The notes: a model not told the origin generated them from the letters alone. Shown: positions 1-11,885, counted from the first letter of the stretch. The stretch is 64,000 nt of DNA from Impatiens glandulifera (GCF_907164915.1 NC_061866.1:47485370-47549369), one strand, 5' to 3'. Made by a program: numbers and translations.

Positions 1-2876
1 CAGATTGTTTCTTACTTCTCCATGTGACGAGGTTGCCCCAAACAAATGAACAATATCCAGAGGTGGATTTTCTGTCGTTAATGTCCCCGGCCCAATCGGC
101 ATCGGTGAACACACGAATTGACTTGTCGTCGTTACGTGTGAATAGAAGTCCTTTTCCTGGAGAACCTTTTAAGTACCTTAGAATTCTAACAATTGCGTTC
201 ATATGATCTTCGGAAGGGCGATTCATGAATTGGCTAACAACGCTCACTGCGAAGCAAATGTCGGGACGAGTGTGAGATAAGTACAGGAGTCGCCCCACGA
301 GTCTCTGGTATCTACCTTTATCGGTTGGAGTATCGTCGTTGTTATTTCCAAGTTTGTGGACCGAGTCCATAGGGGTGTCGGCAGGCTTACATCCAAGCAT
401 ACCGGTTTCCATTAAAAGGTCTATGGTGTATTTCCTTTGTGTTAAGGAGATCCCCTTCTTTGATCGGGCAAGTTCCATTCCTAGGAAAAATTTGAGGGGT
501 CCGAGATCTTTGGTGTCAAATCGGCTACCTATGAACTCTTTCAAATTTTGAATCTCTTTTTCATCGTCCCCGGTTATTATTATGTCATCAACGTAAACAA
601 TGAGGATTGTGATCTTTTTATTCGGAGCAATCTTGACAAACATAGTGTGGTCGGCTTGACATTGAGAGAAGCCATTCTCGATGATGGAGATTGAGAATTT
701 TTCGAACCATGCTCTTGGTGATTGTTTGAGACCATATAGAGATTTATGGAGGCGACACACTTCGTTAGGTGAAGCACTAATACCAGGAGGCACTTTCATG
801 TAAACTTCTTCTTCAAGGTCTCCATTTAGGAATGCGTTTTTTACGTCGAGTTGGTGTAGTTCCCAATCTTTGTTAGCCGCTAAGGATAGAAGTATTCGAA
901 TGGTGTTGAGTTTTGCAACCGGCGCAAAAGTTTCGAAATAATCTATCCCATATGATTGGGAAAATCCTTTGGCAACTAGACGAGCTTTGTACCTTTCAAT
1001 CGATCCGTCTGAGTTATGTTTTGTCTTGAAAATCCATTTACATCCGATGGATTTCTTTCCCTTTGGAAGCTCACAGAGGGACCATGTATGATTTTTTATA
1101 AGTGCATCAATTTCTTCATTAACGGCACGTTTCCATTCTGGTTGTTCGAAGGCTTCATGAATGGATGTAGGTATTTTCACGTTGTCGTAGTCGGCAATGC
1201 TGGCCCGATATGGCTCCGATAGACATTTGTATGAAACAAATTTTGAGATCGGGTGATTTGTGCATGATCTAACACCTTTCCTGAGAGCAATGGGTAAGTC
1301 AATAGTAAAATTATCATGATTAACTGTCGTACCTGAAATTTCTGTTGGACTCAGACCCGAGGAGGATTCATGGACTGGTGCAAGTTGTGTTTTTCGTCGA
1401 ACGTAGACTTTTAGCTCTTTTTCCGAAGGAGGTGGATGTGAGGTTGGTGAAGAAGTGGTTGTGGGTTCGGGTGCAACTTCAAGAGGTGGATGGGAGGTTG
1501 GTGAAGAAGTGGTTGTGGGTTCGGGTGCAACTTCGAGAGATGGATGTGAGGTTGGCGAAGAAGTGGTTGAGGGTTCGGATGTGACTTCAATTGGAGATGA
1601 TATTTCAGGTATTGTTTCGGGTGCAGGTATAAATGTATTAGTGATAGTGTCTTCGAAAGGACCATCATGTTGAGGATTATTGAGATTCTCCCCCTCAACA
1701 TGGTGGTAGAAGGGTTGATCTTCAAAAAATGAGACATCCATAGAGTAGAAAGTCTTTTTGGAGCGAGGACAATAGCATTTGTACCCTTTCTGATTTGGTG
1801 AGTATCCTAAAAAAATGCATTTCGTGGATCGAGGGTCGAGTTTGTCGCGATTGTGGTTATGAATGTGGACAAAGGAGGTGCATCCAAAAATCTTTGCGGG
1901 AGTGTATTTGGATGCGATTTTGGAATCGGGAAAGATTTTTAAGAGAGTTTCAATTGGACTTTGGAATTGGAGAATGCGTGATGGCATACGGTTGATAAGG
2001 TAGGCAGCGGTGGATATGGCATCGCCCCAATATATTTTAGGAGCATTTGAGTCGACTAGAAGGGATCGAGTTACCTCGAGCAAATGACGATTTTTTCTCG
2101 ACTCCATTTTGTTGGGGAGTGTCAACACAAGAGCTTAAATGGATGATGCCTTTTGATTTTAAGAAGTCGCCGAGATTGGAAGAGAAGAATTCGCGTCCGT
2201 TATCGGTTTTGAAAGCTTGGATTGTGGCTTTGAATTGATTATGGATTAAGACGAAGAAGTCTTTGAAGATTTGACAAACTTCAGATTTTTCCTTCATGAG
2301 AAAAAGCCAAGTGAGACGAGTGTGGTCATCGATAAAAGTTACAAACCATCGTTTACCATTTAAAGAGTTAGTGCGAGAGGGTCCCCACACATCGCTGTGA
2401 ATTAATGAAAATGGTTTAGAAGGTTTGTATGCAATGTTTGGATAAGAAGATCGAGTGTGTTTTGCAAATTGACAACTTTCACAACGAAAAGAACTAGCGA
2501 CTTCATTAGTAAATAATTTCGGAAAAAGTTTTGCCAAATATAAAAAACTAGGATGTCCTAGTCTACGATGCCACAACATTATCTCGGCACGTTTATTTGA
2601 AAGGGAAGTTGAATAACATGAAACATTTTTCGTAGATAGACTAGGTTGCAGAATGTAGAGCCCTAAACACAACTTAGCATTGCCAATCGTCCTCCCCGAT
2701 TCCGTATCCTGAAATTCACAGCCATTCGGATAGAATTTAGTAAGACATTTTAAATCATGACAAATTTTTCTAATTGACAATAGATTGCATTCAAGATTTG
2801 GAACATATAGAACATTTTTTAAACAAATGGAGAGTATTTTATTACTGTTGTCATTACATAGGAGGTCTAGTGTTTA
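1..2876 (-). mobile_element. Ty1/copia retrotransposon pol fragment, truncated at both ends
   Basis: Read on the minus strand this is a copia polyprotein. The protease tail (NVLYVPNLECNLLS) is near 2770-2820, followed by the GAG-pre-integrase region (LWHRRLGHPS). The integrase core follows, with HSDVWGP, KTDNGREF and TPQQNGVE near 2090-2420. A proline/threonine linker comes next, then reverse transcriptase with LVAKGFSQ, QLDVKNAFLNGD and YVDDI (near 585-600). RNase H runs off the left edge. The frame breaks near 2085, where an A-run between the NGVE motif and the following RHLLEV stretch shifts the frame. Gag is missing and no LTR is in the window: homology stops near 2876. The fragment sits where the upstream part of a kinase gene should be (last exon at 3108), so it interrupts or replaced that gene. 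The copia assignment is certain; that the rest of pol is open is only partly checked. Confidence 0.93.
1411..1590 (-). repeat. In-frame minisatellite in the copia integrase-RT linker
   Basis: Three tandem copies of a unit of about 60-66 bp encode repeats like EVAPEPTTTSSPTSHPP on the minus strand, between integrase and reverse transcriptase. Copies differ by a few bases. Repeat number in this linker probably varies between family members. Confidence 0.8.
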
Positions 2877-3107
2877 AATAATAAACATTACATTTACAAG
2901 AAAGGAAATCAATTAAACAATAAAATCATTTAGTTGATTTGAGAATCAACGGCCTATTAACAAATCAATTAATCTAATTGATTGATTTGCTATTGACTTT
3001 CTCAACCTTCCATTCTCGGTCAATTAGCAACTCAATTAGTCTATTGATTGATTTGCTATTAATTCTACACAAACATATTTGAATTTCTTTTTGTTCTATA
3101 AATGCAG
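2877..3107 (+). other. Junction DNA and last-intron remnant of a kinase gene
   Basis: Only the last 40 or so bases, ending ttctataaatgcag, match the end of the final intron of the intact kinase (47206-47244). The rest is AT-rich, with two near copies of an ATTGATTGATTTGCTATT stretch. It joins truncated copia to the orphan exon. Confidence 0.6.
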
Positions 3108-3494
3108 GCTTGGAATCTGCATGAAAACAATGCGGAAGTTGAGCTGGTAGATGAAAAGATGTCAGATTTCAACGAAGAAGAAGTAAAGCGATTAATTGGG
3201 GTGGCTCTACTCTGCACTCAGACTTCTCCAACAATGAGACCATCCATGTCTCGTGTAGTGGCAATGCTCTCTGGAGACATAGAAGTCGGTTCAGCAAGCT
3301 CACGGCCTGGCTATCTGACTGACTGGAAGTTCAGTGACACTACCACTTTCATGAGCAATGATTCCGACTTGAAAACTGGCAATAATAGCCACCGCACTGC
3401 CACCTCATCAAGCACAGACTTCGGAACTTCTATAGAAAGGTCCCCTATTGGCCATCAATCTTCCCATGACAGCATCACTGGCGAGGGAAGATAG
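3108..3494 (+). pseudogene. Orphan last exon of an LRR-VIII receptor kinase
   Basis: This 129-codon exon begins after a good acceptor and encodes [18 protein letters not shown] through the end of the kinase domain ([18 protein letters not shown]) and a Ser/Thr-rich tail, ending in TAG. It is nearly the same as the last exon of the intact gene at 47245-47640, apart from small changes and indels in the tail. No upstream kinase exon is present: copia sequence lies immediately 5'. The exon is open, but it can only be part of a broken gene unless exons lie beyond the left edge on the far side of the retroelement. That is possible for a long intron but unlikely given the truncated copia. Confidence 0.88.
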
Positions 3495-3568
3495 ATATAA
3501 CGCCAATTTTAAAATTATCATGTTTATGTATGTTTGTGTTGCCTTATTACTATTGTGTTTGTGTTGGC

Positions 3569-3569
<1 letters not shown>

Positions 3570-3608
<39 letters not shown>
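3570..3608. repeat. (ATT)n microsatellite
   Basis: About 13 copies of ATT in the 3' flank of the orphan exon. Confidence 0.95.
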
Positions 3609-3683
3609 GTTTCTTCTGGCCAGAATTTGGGTTTTAGCTTTATTGTGATAATAATCTATATGTGGAGTGAGGGTAGTATTAAG

Positions 3684-4735
3684 TAGAGTTGTAATCGAAG
3701 CGAATATTACTGTATTCGATTCGTATTCGTGAAACTATTCGAATATTCGTATTCGTATTCGAAATTTTTTCGAATAATTAATGTGATTCGTATTTGATTT
3801 GAAATTGATATTCGTATTATTCGATCCGATTCGAGTATTTGATTCGATTTTTTTAAAAACATATTTTATACAATTTATTCGAAAATTTGAAAATTAATAT
3901 TTTTACATAATATATAACAATATTCAATAAAATTACCTTTCAATATTCAACTCCCAATATTATGCAAACCATTAATTAAAACTTCCACGTAACATAACAT
4001 AAACAATAGTTATTAAAACAACATTTCATTAAAGTGGTTTGTAAATCAATATTTGAATCCTTCATGGCTTGCAAATCAAGTGATTTGCAACATGACATCG
4101 ATCGGTTGTTCTTGCTCCTAAATAAAAATAAAAATCAATTAAAAAATTATTTATTTATGAAAACATGAATATAACTCAAATAAATTATAAAATAAATAGA
4201 GAACTCACATATGTCATAAGGGGTTTTTTGATCCCATGAATCTAACAGTTGGTCAAGAAATACATGGCCGGAGAAGAAAAGGACTCACCGGAGAAATCAT
4301 TGGAGTAGTGTCGAGTGGAGAAGACGACGAGCGGAGATGAGAACTACATGGAGGCGGCGACGGCGACCGAAGTAACGTCGACTTGAGAAAAGAAGAGATG
4401 AGATGAGATGGAGGCGGTGGTAGGTTTTGAGTGATTAGCAACATAATGACTAAATGTGGGTTTTAAGTTTTCAATATGTACTAGGGTTTTAGAATAAATA
4501 ATATTTATAAAATTAAAATTAATAAAACGGTATATATATATATAATCGAATATTTAATCGAATATTAGCGAATACCGAATCGAATATCTTGATTTTGTAT
4601 TCGTATTCGTTTATTAGTCGAATCGAATCGAATATTTTTATTCGAATTCGAATCACAAAATTACGAATACGAATATCAAAATTCGAATACGAATACCGAA
4701 TCGAATCAAAAGTATTTGATTCATTTACGACCCTA
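3684..4735. mobile_element. Non-autonomous hAT-type transposon, 1,052 bp
   Basis: The left end TAGAGTTGTAATCGAAGC and the reverse complement of the right end, TAGGGTCGTAAATGAATC, are imperfect TIRs. They are flanked by 8-bp duplications, GTATTAAG (3676-3683) and GTATCAAG (4736-4743), with one mismatch. An 8-bp duplication and TAGRG ends fit hAT elements. Both subterminal regions, about 180 bp each, are packed with TTCGAATA/ATTCGTATTCG words, as in hAT transposase-binding regions. The centre is AT-rich with a GC-richer patch at 4255-4430 and has no transposase gene, so it must rely on another copy for movement. Confidence 0.85.
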
Positions 4736-4743
4736 GTATCAAG

Positions 4744-5870
4744 TACAGACACAATGAAAAATATTATTGTTTACATTTTTCTTTAGAGTGAACTTATTAT
4801 TGAGACAATATTGAATTTTATGTAAGGAAATAATTTAGTTTCAATGTTAAAAAAACTAAATAAATCATTTTTTTAAAATTAATTGGATTATATTTTGAAG
4901 TTGGATTTTTCAAATTTGAAAATGGTACGCTCATACCAAGACGATTGAAGGACGTCCAACATTGAAGGTGGTTCTCAGTATTGTATTGAAGAATTTAAAG
5001 TCTATATTGTCAGTACAAAGTCTATATTGTATCGAAGAATTTAAAGTCTATATTGCCAGCATATAGCTTCAACTATTTACAAATTTTTTTATCAAACTCT
5101 TTCATCAACTCTTTCAACAGTTTCGGATCAAATTTCACCATAGGATCGACAATGATTGAATTTTTGACCAAATTCGTGAATTATACATACCATATTCTTT
5201 TGCTTGTCCTCATTTACCACATCCTCATCCACCAAATCCTAAAAAAAAGACAAAATGCTTGAATTATACATACATCATTCTTCTGTTTGTCCTCATCCAC
5301 CAAATTCTAAAAAAAGACCAAATGCTTGAATTAGACCAAAATTTTGAATTATACATATCTCATTCTTCTGCTTGTCCTCATCCACCATCACATCCTCATT
5401 CACCAAATCCTAAAAAAGACCAATTCCTTGAATTAGAACAAATGCTTAAATTATACAAAATGCTTGAATTATACGTACATCATTCTTCTACTTGTCCTCA
5501 TCCACCACATCCTCATTCTTCTACTCCACAAGCCCTTCCTAAAAAAAAAGACCAAATGCTTGAATTATACATACCTCAATATTCTCATTCACCAGATCCT
5601 CAATCAACACATTCACCTTCTCCAAATCTTCCTCATTCATCTCCTCTTAATCTTCCTCATACTTGTCTTCCTCATTCACATTCTTTTTCTCCACAACACA
5701 TCCACATACTCCTCATTCAATCTTCTCCTGCTATGTTCCTCCTCTAATGTGGCTGATAATATGTCAAAATGTTCTTGTAGTTTGTTTAACATCTCTTTAT
5801 GAGATTTATTTCAGTTCTCATTTCAGTTTTTAGTTCATTTAGCTCATTCGTCAGTTGATCCAATCAACAT
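4744..5870. repeat. AT-rich region with a degenerate tandem repeat (5160-5600)
   Basis: Five or so diverged copies of a unit containing CTTGAATTATACATA, CATTCTTCTGCTTGTCCTCA and CACCAAATCCTAAAAAA lie between 5160 and 5600. Several frames stay open through it on the plus strand because of the repeat, and I see no domain. It lies downstream of the decayed DUF1985 gene on the opposite strand and may be its former 3' part. 4744-5150 is plain AT-rich DNA. Confidence 0.6.
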
Positions 5871-7128
5871 TCATCCTAGGGATCGAGTTGTTGTTATTGG
5901 AGTCATTTGAGGGTCATCATTATCATGAGGATCTATTGATGATGGAGTCATTTGAGAGGTATCATCATCTTTTTTACTCGTGGCGCTCTCGACAGAATAA
6001 GAGTTGTTGTGGGTAGGGATGTGGGTTCTTCTACTCGTTGAAGGTTTGGCATGAACATAATGAGAGGTGTTGGGGTGAGTAATTTGTCTATTCTTCCTCA
6101 TGTTAGGTTTGGGAGGAACTACATCTTGAATATTTCCAAATTTCCTCCTCCTGTAATCAAGTTCAAATAAGTAATTATAAAAATCACCTCTCTATATCTT
6201 CAAAGTCCTCCCCAGCATATAAAATTTTCTCCTCTTCAGACAATTCCATCTTCTTGACAATATTGCCTTGCAGGGCAGTGTGAAGATCATAAACGATGCT
6301 CTTCTTACTGGATTTGTACTGTATTATCCTTTGGCATGGGCAGACAGACTCATGCGCTTGAAACATCGTATTCCTTACAAGTTTGAGGACAAACGTTTTG
6401 ATAACCTCATAGGTCCACACTTGTAAGGCTAGTGCAAACCCGTATACGGTATAAGAAATATCGACATTCTTGTCTTTGTTCTTCTTCCTCGTGGCTTTCT
6501 TCAGATGTAGCGACTTGTAGTGTTCCAAGTCCCTGTTCAAACCCTTCAGGGTTGCTCTAAAGGACAACTATCCCCATGGAAATTGGAGGAAAGTGTCGAT
6601 GTCTTCGACCGTGCTGAGGAGTTTGATATTTATTATCCTCTTTGGATCAAGGGCGAAGAGATAATGACAATTCAAGTATACCAACCCCAATTTCCATGCA
6701 TCTTCCTTATCAAAGCAGGACACAAATTTTAAGTGAAGGTATGTCGTTCTAAAAATCATATTACCTTTAAAATATTTGACAATCAAAAGTGGATATTCTT
6801 CAACTTCATTGAAATTTTTTTCCACCACAGGGAATCTCCTAAAATTGAGGCCCGTGACCATGGCAAACTCCTTCATCCCAAAACATAGCTCCTCTCCATT
6901 CACGAGGAACGTCATCTCCATAGAATTTGAGTTGCTCTTCCTGAGGAGAATCTAATGTATTATCGTTCCTAAGAACCGCAGTGATGGGGCTCCTTTGAAT
7001 AAAAACCGGAATTGGGTTTGCTCTACCATTTCCATTAGATCCATTACAGCAAACTTGGTGACAATGTTTGAAATATTGATTTTCTATGAGACCTTACCAG
7101 CAAACTCAAGAATTATGGTGGACTCCAT
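5871..7128 (-). pseudogene. Decayed DUF1985-domain gene
   Basis: On the minus strand, from an ATG at 7128, one frame reads DUF1985-type sequence: an LLR block, then EMTFLVNGEELCFGMKEF, AMVTGLNF, FLQFPWG, SFRATLKGL and YGFALALQVWTYEVI. DUF1985 is typical of plant genes that end in a Ulp1 protease domain and are often carried by Mutator-like elements. The frame has at least three stops: after GKVS near 7090, near 6950 just before the LLR block, and after FPWG near 6567. A likely further exon (5871-6110) encodes a hydrophilic tail with two SQMTP-like repeats. No Ulp1 catalytic motif follows. It is not the same type as the two Ulp1 genes inside the MULE and looks like a relic of another element. 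Confidence 0.75.
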
Positions 7129-7575
7129 CTAAAAAAAGTAACAACATTGGAGTAAGCAACTACATAACATTATAATTCTCGTGAATAGCAATTCACAATT
7201 ATTATAAACCCTAAAACATGCATGCATGCAGAAGAAGAACAATACGCTGATATAATATTCGTGAGTGAAGAACATTAGATAAGCAACATCATATATACAC
7301 ATAAACCCTAAAAGCTAAAGATTATACATCAATATTCATCAATATAAACGGCAAAATAATAAGAACATTACAGATTAAACATAAACCTTAAACTCACCGG
7401 AATATATGATCGAAGAGACGGACAACGATGTTGAGAGTTGATCGATGATAATGTTGAACGAAGTTGGAATGGAAAGTCGAGAGTTGTAAATACGAAGTTG
7501 GAAGTTGGAGAGTCGTGAATGGAAAGAATTTTTTTAAATGAGGGGCAAAATATGAATATATACGATGAAAGACAC

Positions 7576-7755
7576 GATTTACAACTATCGCATTTTATTG
7601 TAAAACGCGTTTATTAACTCACGCGTTTTACAATAAAACACGATAGTTGTAAATCGCATAAATTCATAAACGTGAAATACCACTCACGCCTTTCATCTAA
7701 AACGCGTGAGTTCATAAACGCGTTTTAAATGAAAACACGAGAGTGATATTTCGCG
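7576..7755. repeat. Two adjacent long hairpins whose cores also complement each other
   Basis: Arms 7576-7609 and 7622-7655 pair over 34 bp with two mismatches across a 12-base loop. Arms 7671-7706 and 7719-7755 pair imperfectly over about 36 bp. The cores ACGCGTTTATTAACTCACGC and the later ACGCGTGAGTTCATAAACGC are reverse complements with one mismatch, so the block can also fold as one larger cruciform. There is no gene in it. Confidence 0.8.
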
Positions 7756-9229
7756 TTAATGAGTGGTAAAGTGGGTGCGCAAGGGGCAATACGGACATTT
7801 TGCAAGACGAAAATACCCTTTTTGCAAAATTTATCCGACGGGGTCCTTTTTTGGATTTAGACCCTTCATCCAGCCATTTCATCAAATTTTCCGGGAGAGA
7901 GGGTAATAAGAGTTATTTTAAAATATAAATGGACTGTTTTAAAAAAAATATTATTGTTAATTAAAAAAAGAAATAAAAAGGGTAGATTATTTGAATTTTT
8001 AATTGATTAAATTAATATAATTTTTTTATTTAAAATTTATTAAAATAAAATAAATATATATTAATATTTTAATTGATAAATTGAATAATTAAATGATTAA
8101 TAAAGCTATATAATATAAGAAAAAAATAAGTTTAGTAATAATAATTTTTTTATTAAGAAAATAATATAATATTTATATGAAATTAATAATAGTTAAAAAA
8201 AATCTTATAATCTGAATCACTAAATCATGATCAATAATCTTATTACTTATACTAAACATTGTTTTAATAAGATCAATATTTTGATAAAATATTAGTTTAG
8301 TTTTAAGTAATTATTTAATTCAAATAATTCATTTATTCAAAGTTTGTTTTCTTTCAAACAATTGAATTATTTTAAAAAAAAACTTACATCAAACAAGCTA
8401 TTTAAGAACTCAGGACTTTCCTTTCCGTTTGCCTTAATATTAAGTATTTGTTAAGGAATTTAAATGGAGGGCCCTGATGTATTGTAGAAAATGATAGGAC
8501 TGGATTTTTATTGACTTTTCTTAATTAATAAAATTAATATATGACCTAATTGGCTTAATTTTAAACAACAACCCACATCAATTACAATATTACATTTTAT
8601 TTTTTAAAAATATATATTAATATTTTTACACCATATAAACAAATAGGTTAGGACTTGTTTTTGATATTTTTCAAAACAATATTATTTATCTCATCATTAA
8701 TAAAATATGAAATTAATTTTTATTTATTTTTATAAAATTTAAATATTTTAATAATTTAATCCAAATAGTTTTAAATAATCCAAATCAAACAAACTCTTAG
8801 ACTTTGTTCCTAATTATTTTTAAATAAATCAAACTTAAGAGTTGTTCGAATTGAGTTACACAAATTAATCAAACTGACATTTATCCGTGCATTTGCATGA
8901 GTAATAATATAAAAAATTGTGAAAAAATTTTTATAGTAAAAATACCTATAGCATTTTTTATTTTATTTTTAACCGTTTTAAGTTTATGAGCGGGTCAACC
9001 CACAATCCGACCTAAATATCCATTTACTCTCACATATATATCCAAATTAACCACAGCTCTCGACTTGGTAATCCGAACACTTTAAAAATTAAGTATCCTT
9101 ATATATATATAGATAACTTTTTCACTCCATTACTTAATTTATTAATATAAATATTAAAATATTTTAAATGAAAAAAATCATTCTCTAAAAATCATGATTT
9201 TTTTTAAAATAATTTGATGAACTATTTAT
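7756..9229. other. AT-rich intergenic DNA with one dispersed repeat (8880-9110)
   Basis: No coding signal. 8880-9110 (gtgcatttgcatgagtaata ... gggtcaacccacaatccga ... tatatatag) is a copy of a repeat also found several times in intron 1 of the intact kinase gene. 7835-7900 ends in a CCATTTCATCAAATTTTCC sequence like the termini of the small element at 9230-9549. Confidence 0.6.
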
Positions 9230-9549
9230 GAGAAATTTGATGAAATGACCATAAAGATCAGCTTTGTCTTTTTGGACCACGCATAAAATGAATGTGTTGG
9301 TGACACTTTTTTTTGGACGAAAATGTTCCCGTTGCGAGACGCAACCGGCTGTCGTGTGATTATTTTTTTTGAAAAAAAAAATCATCTCCCGATTACTGGT
9401 TACATCTCGCGATTGAAGACGTCTCGTGACAAGGACAAAATCGTCCCAAAAAAAGAAAAAAGAAAAATTATTCACCAACTCTAGTTAATTTTTATTAAAA
9501 TGAAAAAGTCAAATAACTTAATCATTAAGATCATTTCATCAAATTTCCC
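9230..9549. mobile_element. Small MITE with GRGAAATTTGATGAAATGA termini
   Basis: The left end reads GAGAAATTTGATGAAATGA. The reverse complement of the right end reads GGGAAATTTGATGAAATGA. The 320-bp interior has no gene. I cannot find a convincing target duplication, so the exact ends are uncertain. The terminal motif is shared in type with the element at 44596-45394. Confidence 0.6.
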
Positions 9550-9780
9550 ATTTAAATAACCCAATCACCAAAATTTAGAATTAAATAGCCGTACTTACCA
9601 TGAATTATTCAATTCAATAGCTATACAAAAAGGAAAACCAAATTTTCCTAAGAGGCAATTGATTCAAATTCTTTGTTGGTCTTCGTTTGCAGCTTCTTCT
9701 AATTAATCTCTTCAATTTTATACTTAAAACTGATATGCTTACTATCCTCGATGATTATTGAAGATAAAAAGTAGGAATTA

Positions 9781-9903
9781 ATGGCGAGAACTTCGATAAT
9801 TGACGATAGTATCTGGCATTTGTTATTCTTTATCATATTCAGTGCCTTTGAAATAACTCAGACCGCAGAATTTTTTACGATAAACGCTACTACTGATCTT
9901 TGA
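9781..9903 (+). pseudogene. Dead copy of the LRR-VIII kinase first exon
   Basis: From an ATG, 40 codons read MARTSIIDDSIWHLLFF through TINATTDL and then TGA. This matches exon 1 of the intact gene at 33289 ([17 protein letters not shown] ... NATTDP), including the bases just before the ATG. The exon donor and all later exons are missing; unrelated DNA follows. It shows that the kinase was tandemly duplicated before the big MULE landed between this copy and the intact gene. Confidence 0.82.
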
Positions 9904-9990
9904 TATATTAAGGCCTTTCGCCCGCGAGGAGGAGTATTTTCGTCTGAAATGGTCATTTTTGTAAAGTTTATCAGGTACAGTAATTTCCTT

Positions 9991-10030
<40 letters not shown>

Positions 10031-10208
10031 TTATGTTAATTTTGTCAAAATTCTCGTAGAATGAGAGTGGTCTTTTTAGAAGATTGAGTGGAGAGTCATT
10101 CACGGAGGGAGTGGAGATAAATAAAGAATTAAATTTGGAGAGAGGAAAAACTCCAAAGAAAAAAAGTAAAAATATAAATTATGTAAAAAAGAAAGAATGA
10201 TGTGTCAT
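9904..10208. repeat. AT-rich flank with (TA)n microsatellite at 9994-10026
   Basis: About 16 TA units, then 180 bp of unremarkable DNA up to the MULE target duplication. Confidence 0.7.
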
Positions 10209-10217
10209 ATAAATATT
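10209..10217. other. Left 9-bp target-site duplication of the MULE
   Basis: ATAAATATT, repeated exactly at 32868-32876 just outside the right terminus. A 9-bp duplication is the hallmark of Mutator-type insertion. Confidence 0.95.
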
Positions 10218-11460
10218 AAGATCAGATCTTCTGCTACCGATTGCCGTGTTCCCCTGTGGCGCACCAATCAGATTGCAGCATTATTAATTTAATAATAAAT
10301 CAATCTGGGCAGGAGACGGAGGGAGGGAGAATCCGGAATCCGGGTTTAGGCCCGGGTTCACACAAGACGCCGTTAACGGAAGCGCCCGTTAACGCCAGGA
10401 AATAATATAATATTCAGATAATACCCAGATAAGATATCTTCGCTCTGATCTACACGCCCATTGAAATGACCCTCATGTAAACCCCCCATACCCACCCATG
10501 AGAAGACCGTCTGCCGTTCATGAAAATACACTTACACGTCCATGTAAAGACCGAATTCACAGTCATATTATATTTACGTTTATTAAATATTAATTTAATT
10601 TATTAAATAACACAGGCAGCGATATAATATTCGCTTCAAGTAATTCAATCTTTTATTTTCTTGGATTTTTTATTTACTTTTTTTATTTAATTTTTTTTTG
10701 CCTCGAGACTCGCTGGAGCGAAGATATATTTGCTTCAATTAATTTTAATAAAAACCCCATGTAAATCCCCCCTACCCACACATGTAAAGACCGTTTGACT
10801 ACCATGTAAAGACACTTACCCGTTTATGTGAAGACGAAAATAACATGGATTTTATATTTCCGTTTATTAAATATTAATTCAATTAATTGAGGATGACATC
10901 CAGCGACCGAACAAATCTTCGCCTCAATTACGGGCTCGTTATATTTTCCTATTTTTTGCCTCGAGACTCTCTGGAGCGAAGATATATTTGCTTCAATTAA
11001 TTTTAATTGAAACCTCATGTAAAACTCCCCTACCCACACATGTAAACCCCGCTTGACTACCATGTAAAGACACTTACACGTTTATGTGAAGACGAAAATT
11101 ACATGGATTTTATATTTCCGTTTATTAAATATAAATACAATTAATTGAAGATGACATGCTGCAACCGAACAAATCTTCGCCTCAATTACCGGCTAGTTTT
11201 TTTTTCCTATTTTTATTTTATTTCATTTTTTTGGCCTCGAGACTCTCTGGAGCGAAGATCTCTTTGCTTCAATTAATTTTAATAAACACCCCATGTAAAT
11301 CCCCCCTACCCACACATGTAAAGACCGCTTGAATACCATGTAAAGACACTTACCCGTTTATGTGAAGACCAAAATTACCTGGATTTTATATTTCCGTTTT
11401 TTAAATATTAATTCAATTAATTGAAGATGACATGCAGCAACCGAACAAATCTTCGCCTCA
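10218..11460 (+). repeat. Left terminal inverted repeat with internal tandem units
   Basis: The outer part, 10218-10699, is single copy. From 10700 begin tandem units of 258, 276 and 276 bp (starts 10700, 10958, 11234, partial at 11510), each opening with GCCTCGAGACT. Each unit holds a GCGAAGATATATTTGCTTC site, CATGTAAAGAC words, and an AACAAATCTTCGCCTC site near its end. Unit copies differ by about 5-10 percent. The array lies upstream of the BRCT gene. Confidence 0.9.
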
Positions 11461-11744
11461 ATTACCGGCTAATTTTTTTTTCCTAATTTTTTTTTATTTC
11501 ATTTTTTTTGCCTCGAGACTCTCTGGAGCGAAGATATATTTGCTTCAATTAATTCATTACTTTTTTTCTTTATTTCAATTTTTTCGCTGGAAAAGAACAT
11601 TTGTTCGCCTAGACCATGTTCCATGTAAAATGGATTGAATAGTCGCTTCTCGAGAGAACACTTATTCGCCCCTGGTCCCTGTGTCATGTTACATGGAATG
11701 AATAGTCGCTTTTCGAAAGAAGACATGTTCGCCCAGGTTACATG

Positions 11745-11756
11745 AATATATATACC
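11745..11756 (+). promoter_or_regulatory. TATA-like box of the BRCT gene
   Basis: AATATATATACC lies about 135 bp before the ATG at 11886, and a CT-rich leader follows. Just upstream are three GCGAA/TTCGC half-site pairs (11584-11735). The position is plausible for a plant promoter; no transcript evidence. Confidence 0.4.
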
Positions 11757-11885
11757 CCCTAATATGATTATTTTATTATCATTTCCGCCCGATTCATCTC
11801 TCTCTCTTCCTGCCTCCTTTTCACGGCGATTCGTAACCGGCTCCCCGTCGACCGAACCTGAATCCACATCTTCACGACTCCTCAA

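Noticed and set aside
1..3107. Full-length copia insertion in a kinase intron
   Set aside because: Gag and the 5' LTR are missing and homology stops abruptly near 2876, so it is a truncated fragment.
3684..4735. hAT CGAAT words as the same motif as the MULE palindrome
   Set aside because: Superficially alike (GCGAATATT occurs once near 3698), but the hAT words are ATTCGTATTCG-type, with no TTCGCTTC half and no fixed spacing.
5259..5802. Long plus-strand open frames rich in His, Pro and Leu
   Set aside because: They run through a degenerate tandem repeat, with two overlapping frames open at once, which is typical of repeats and not of a gene.
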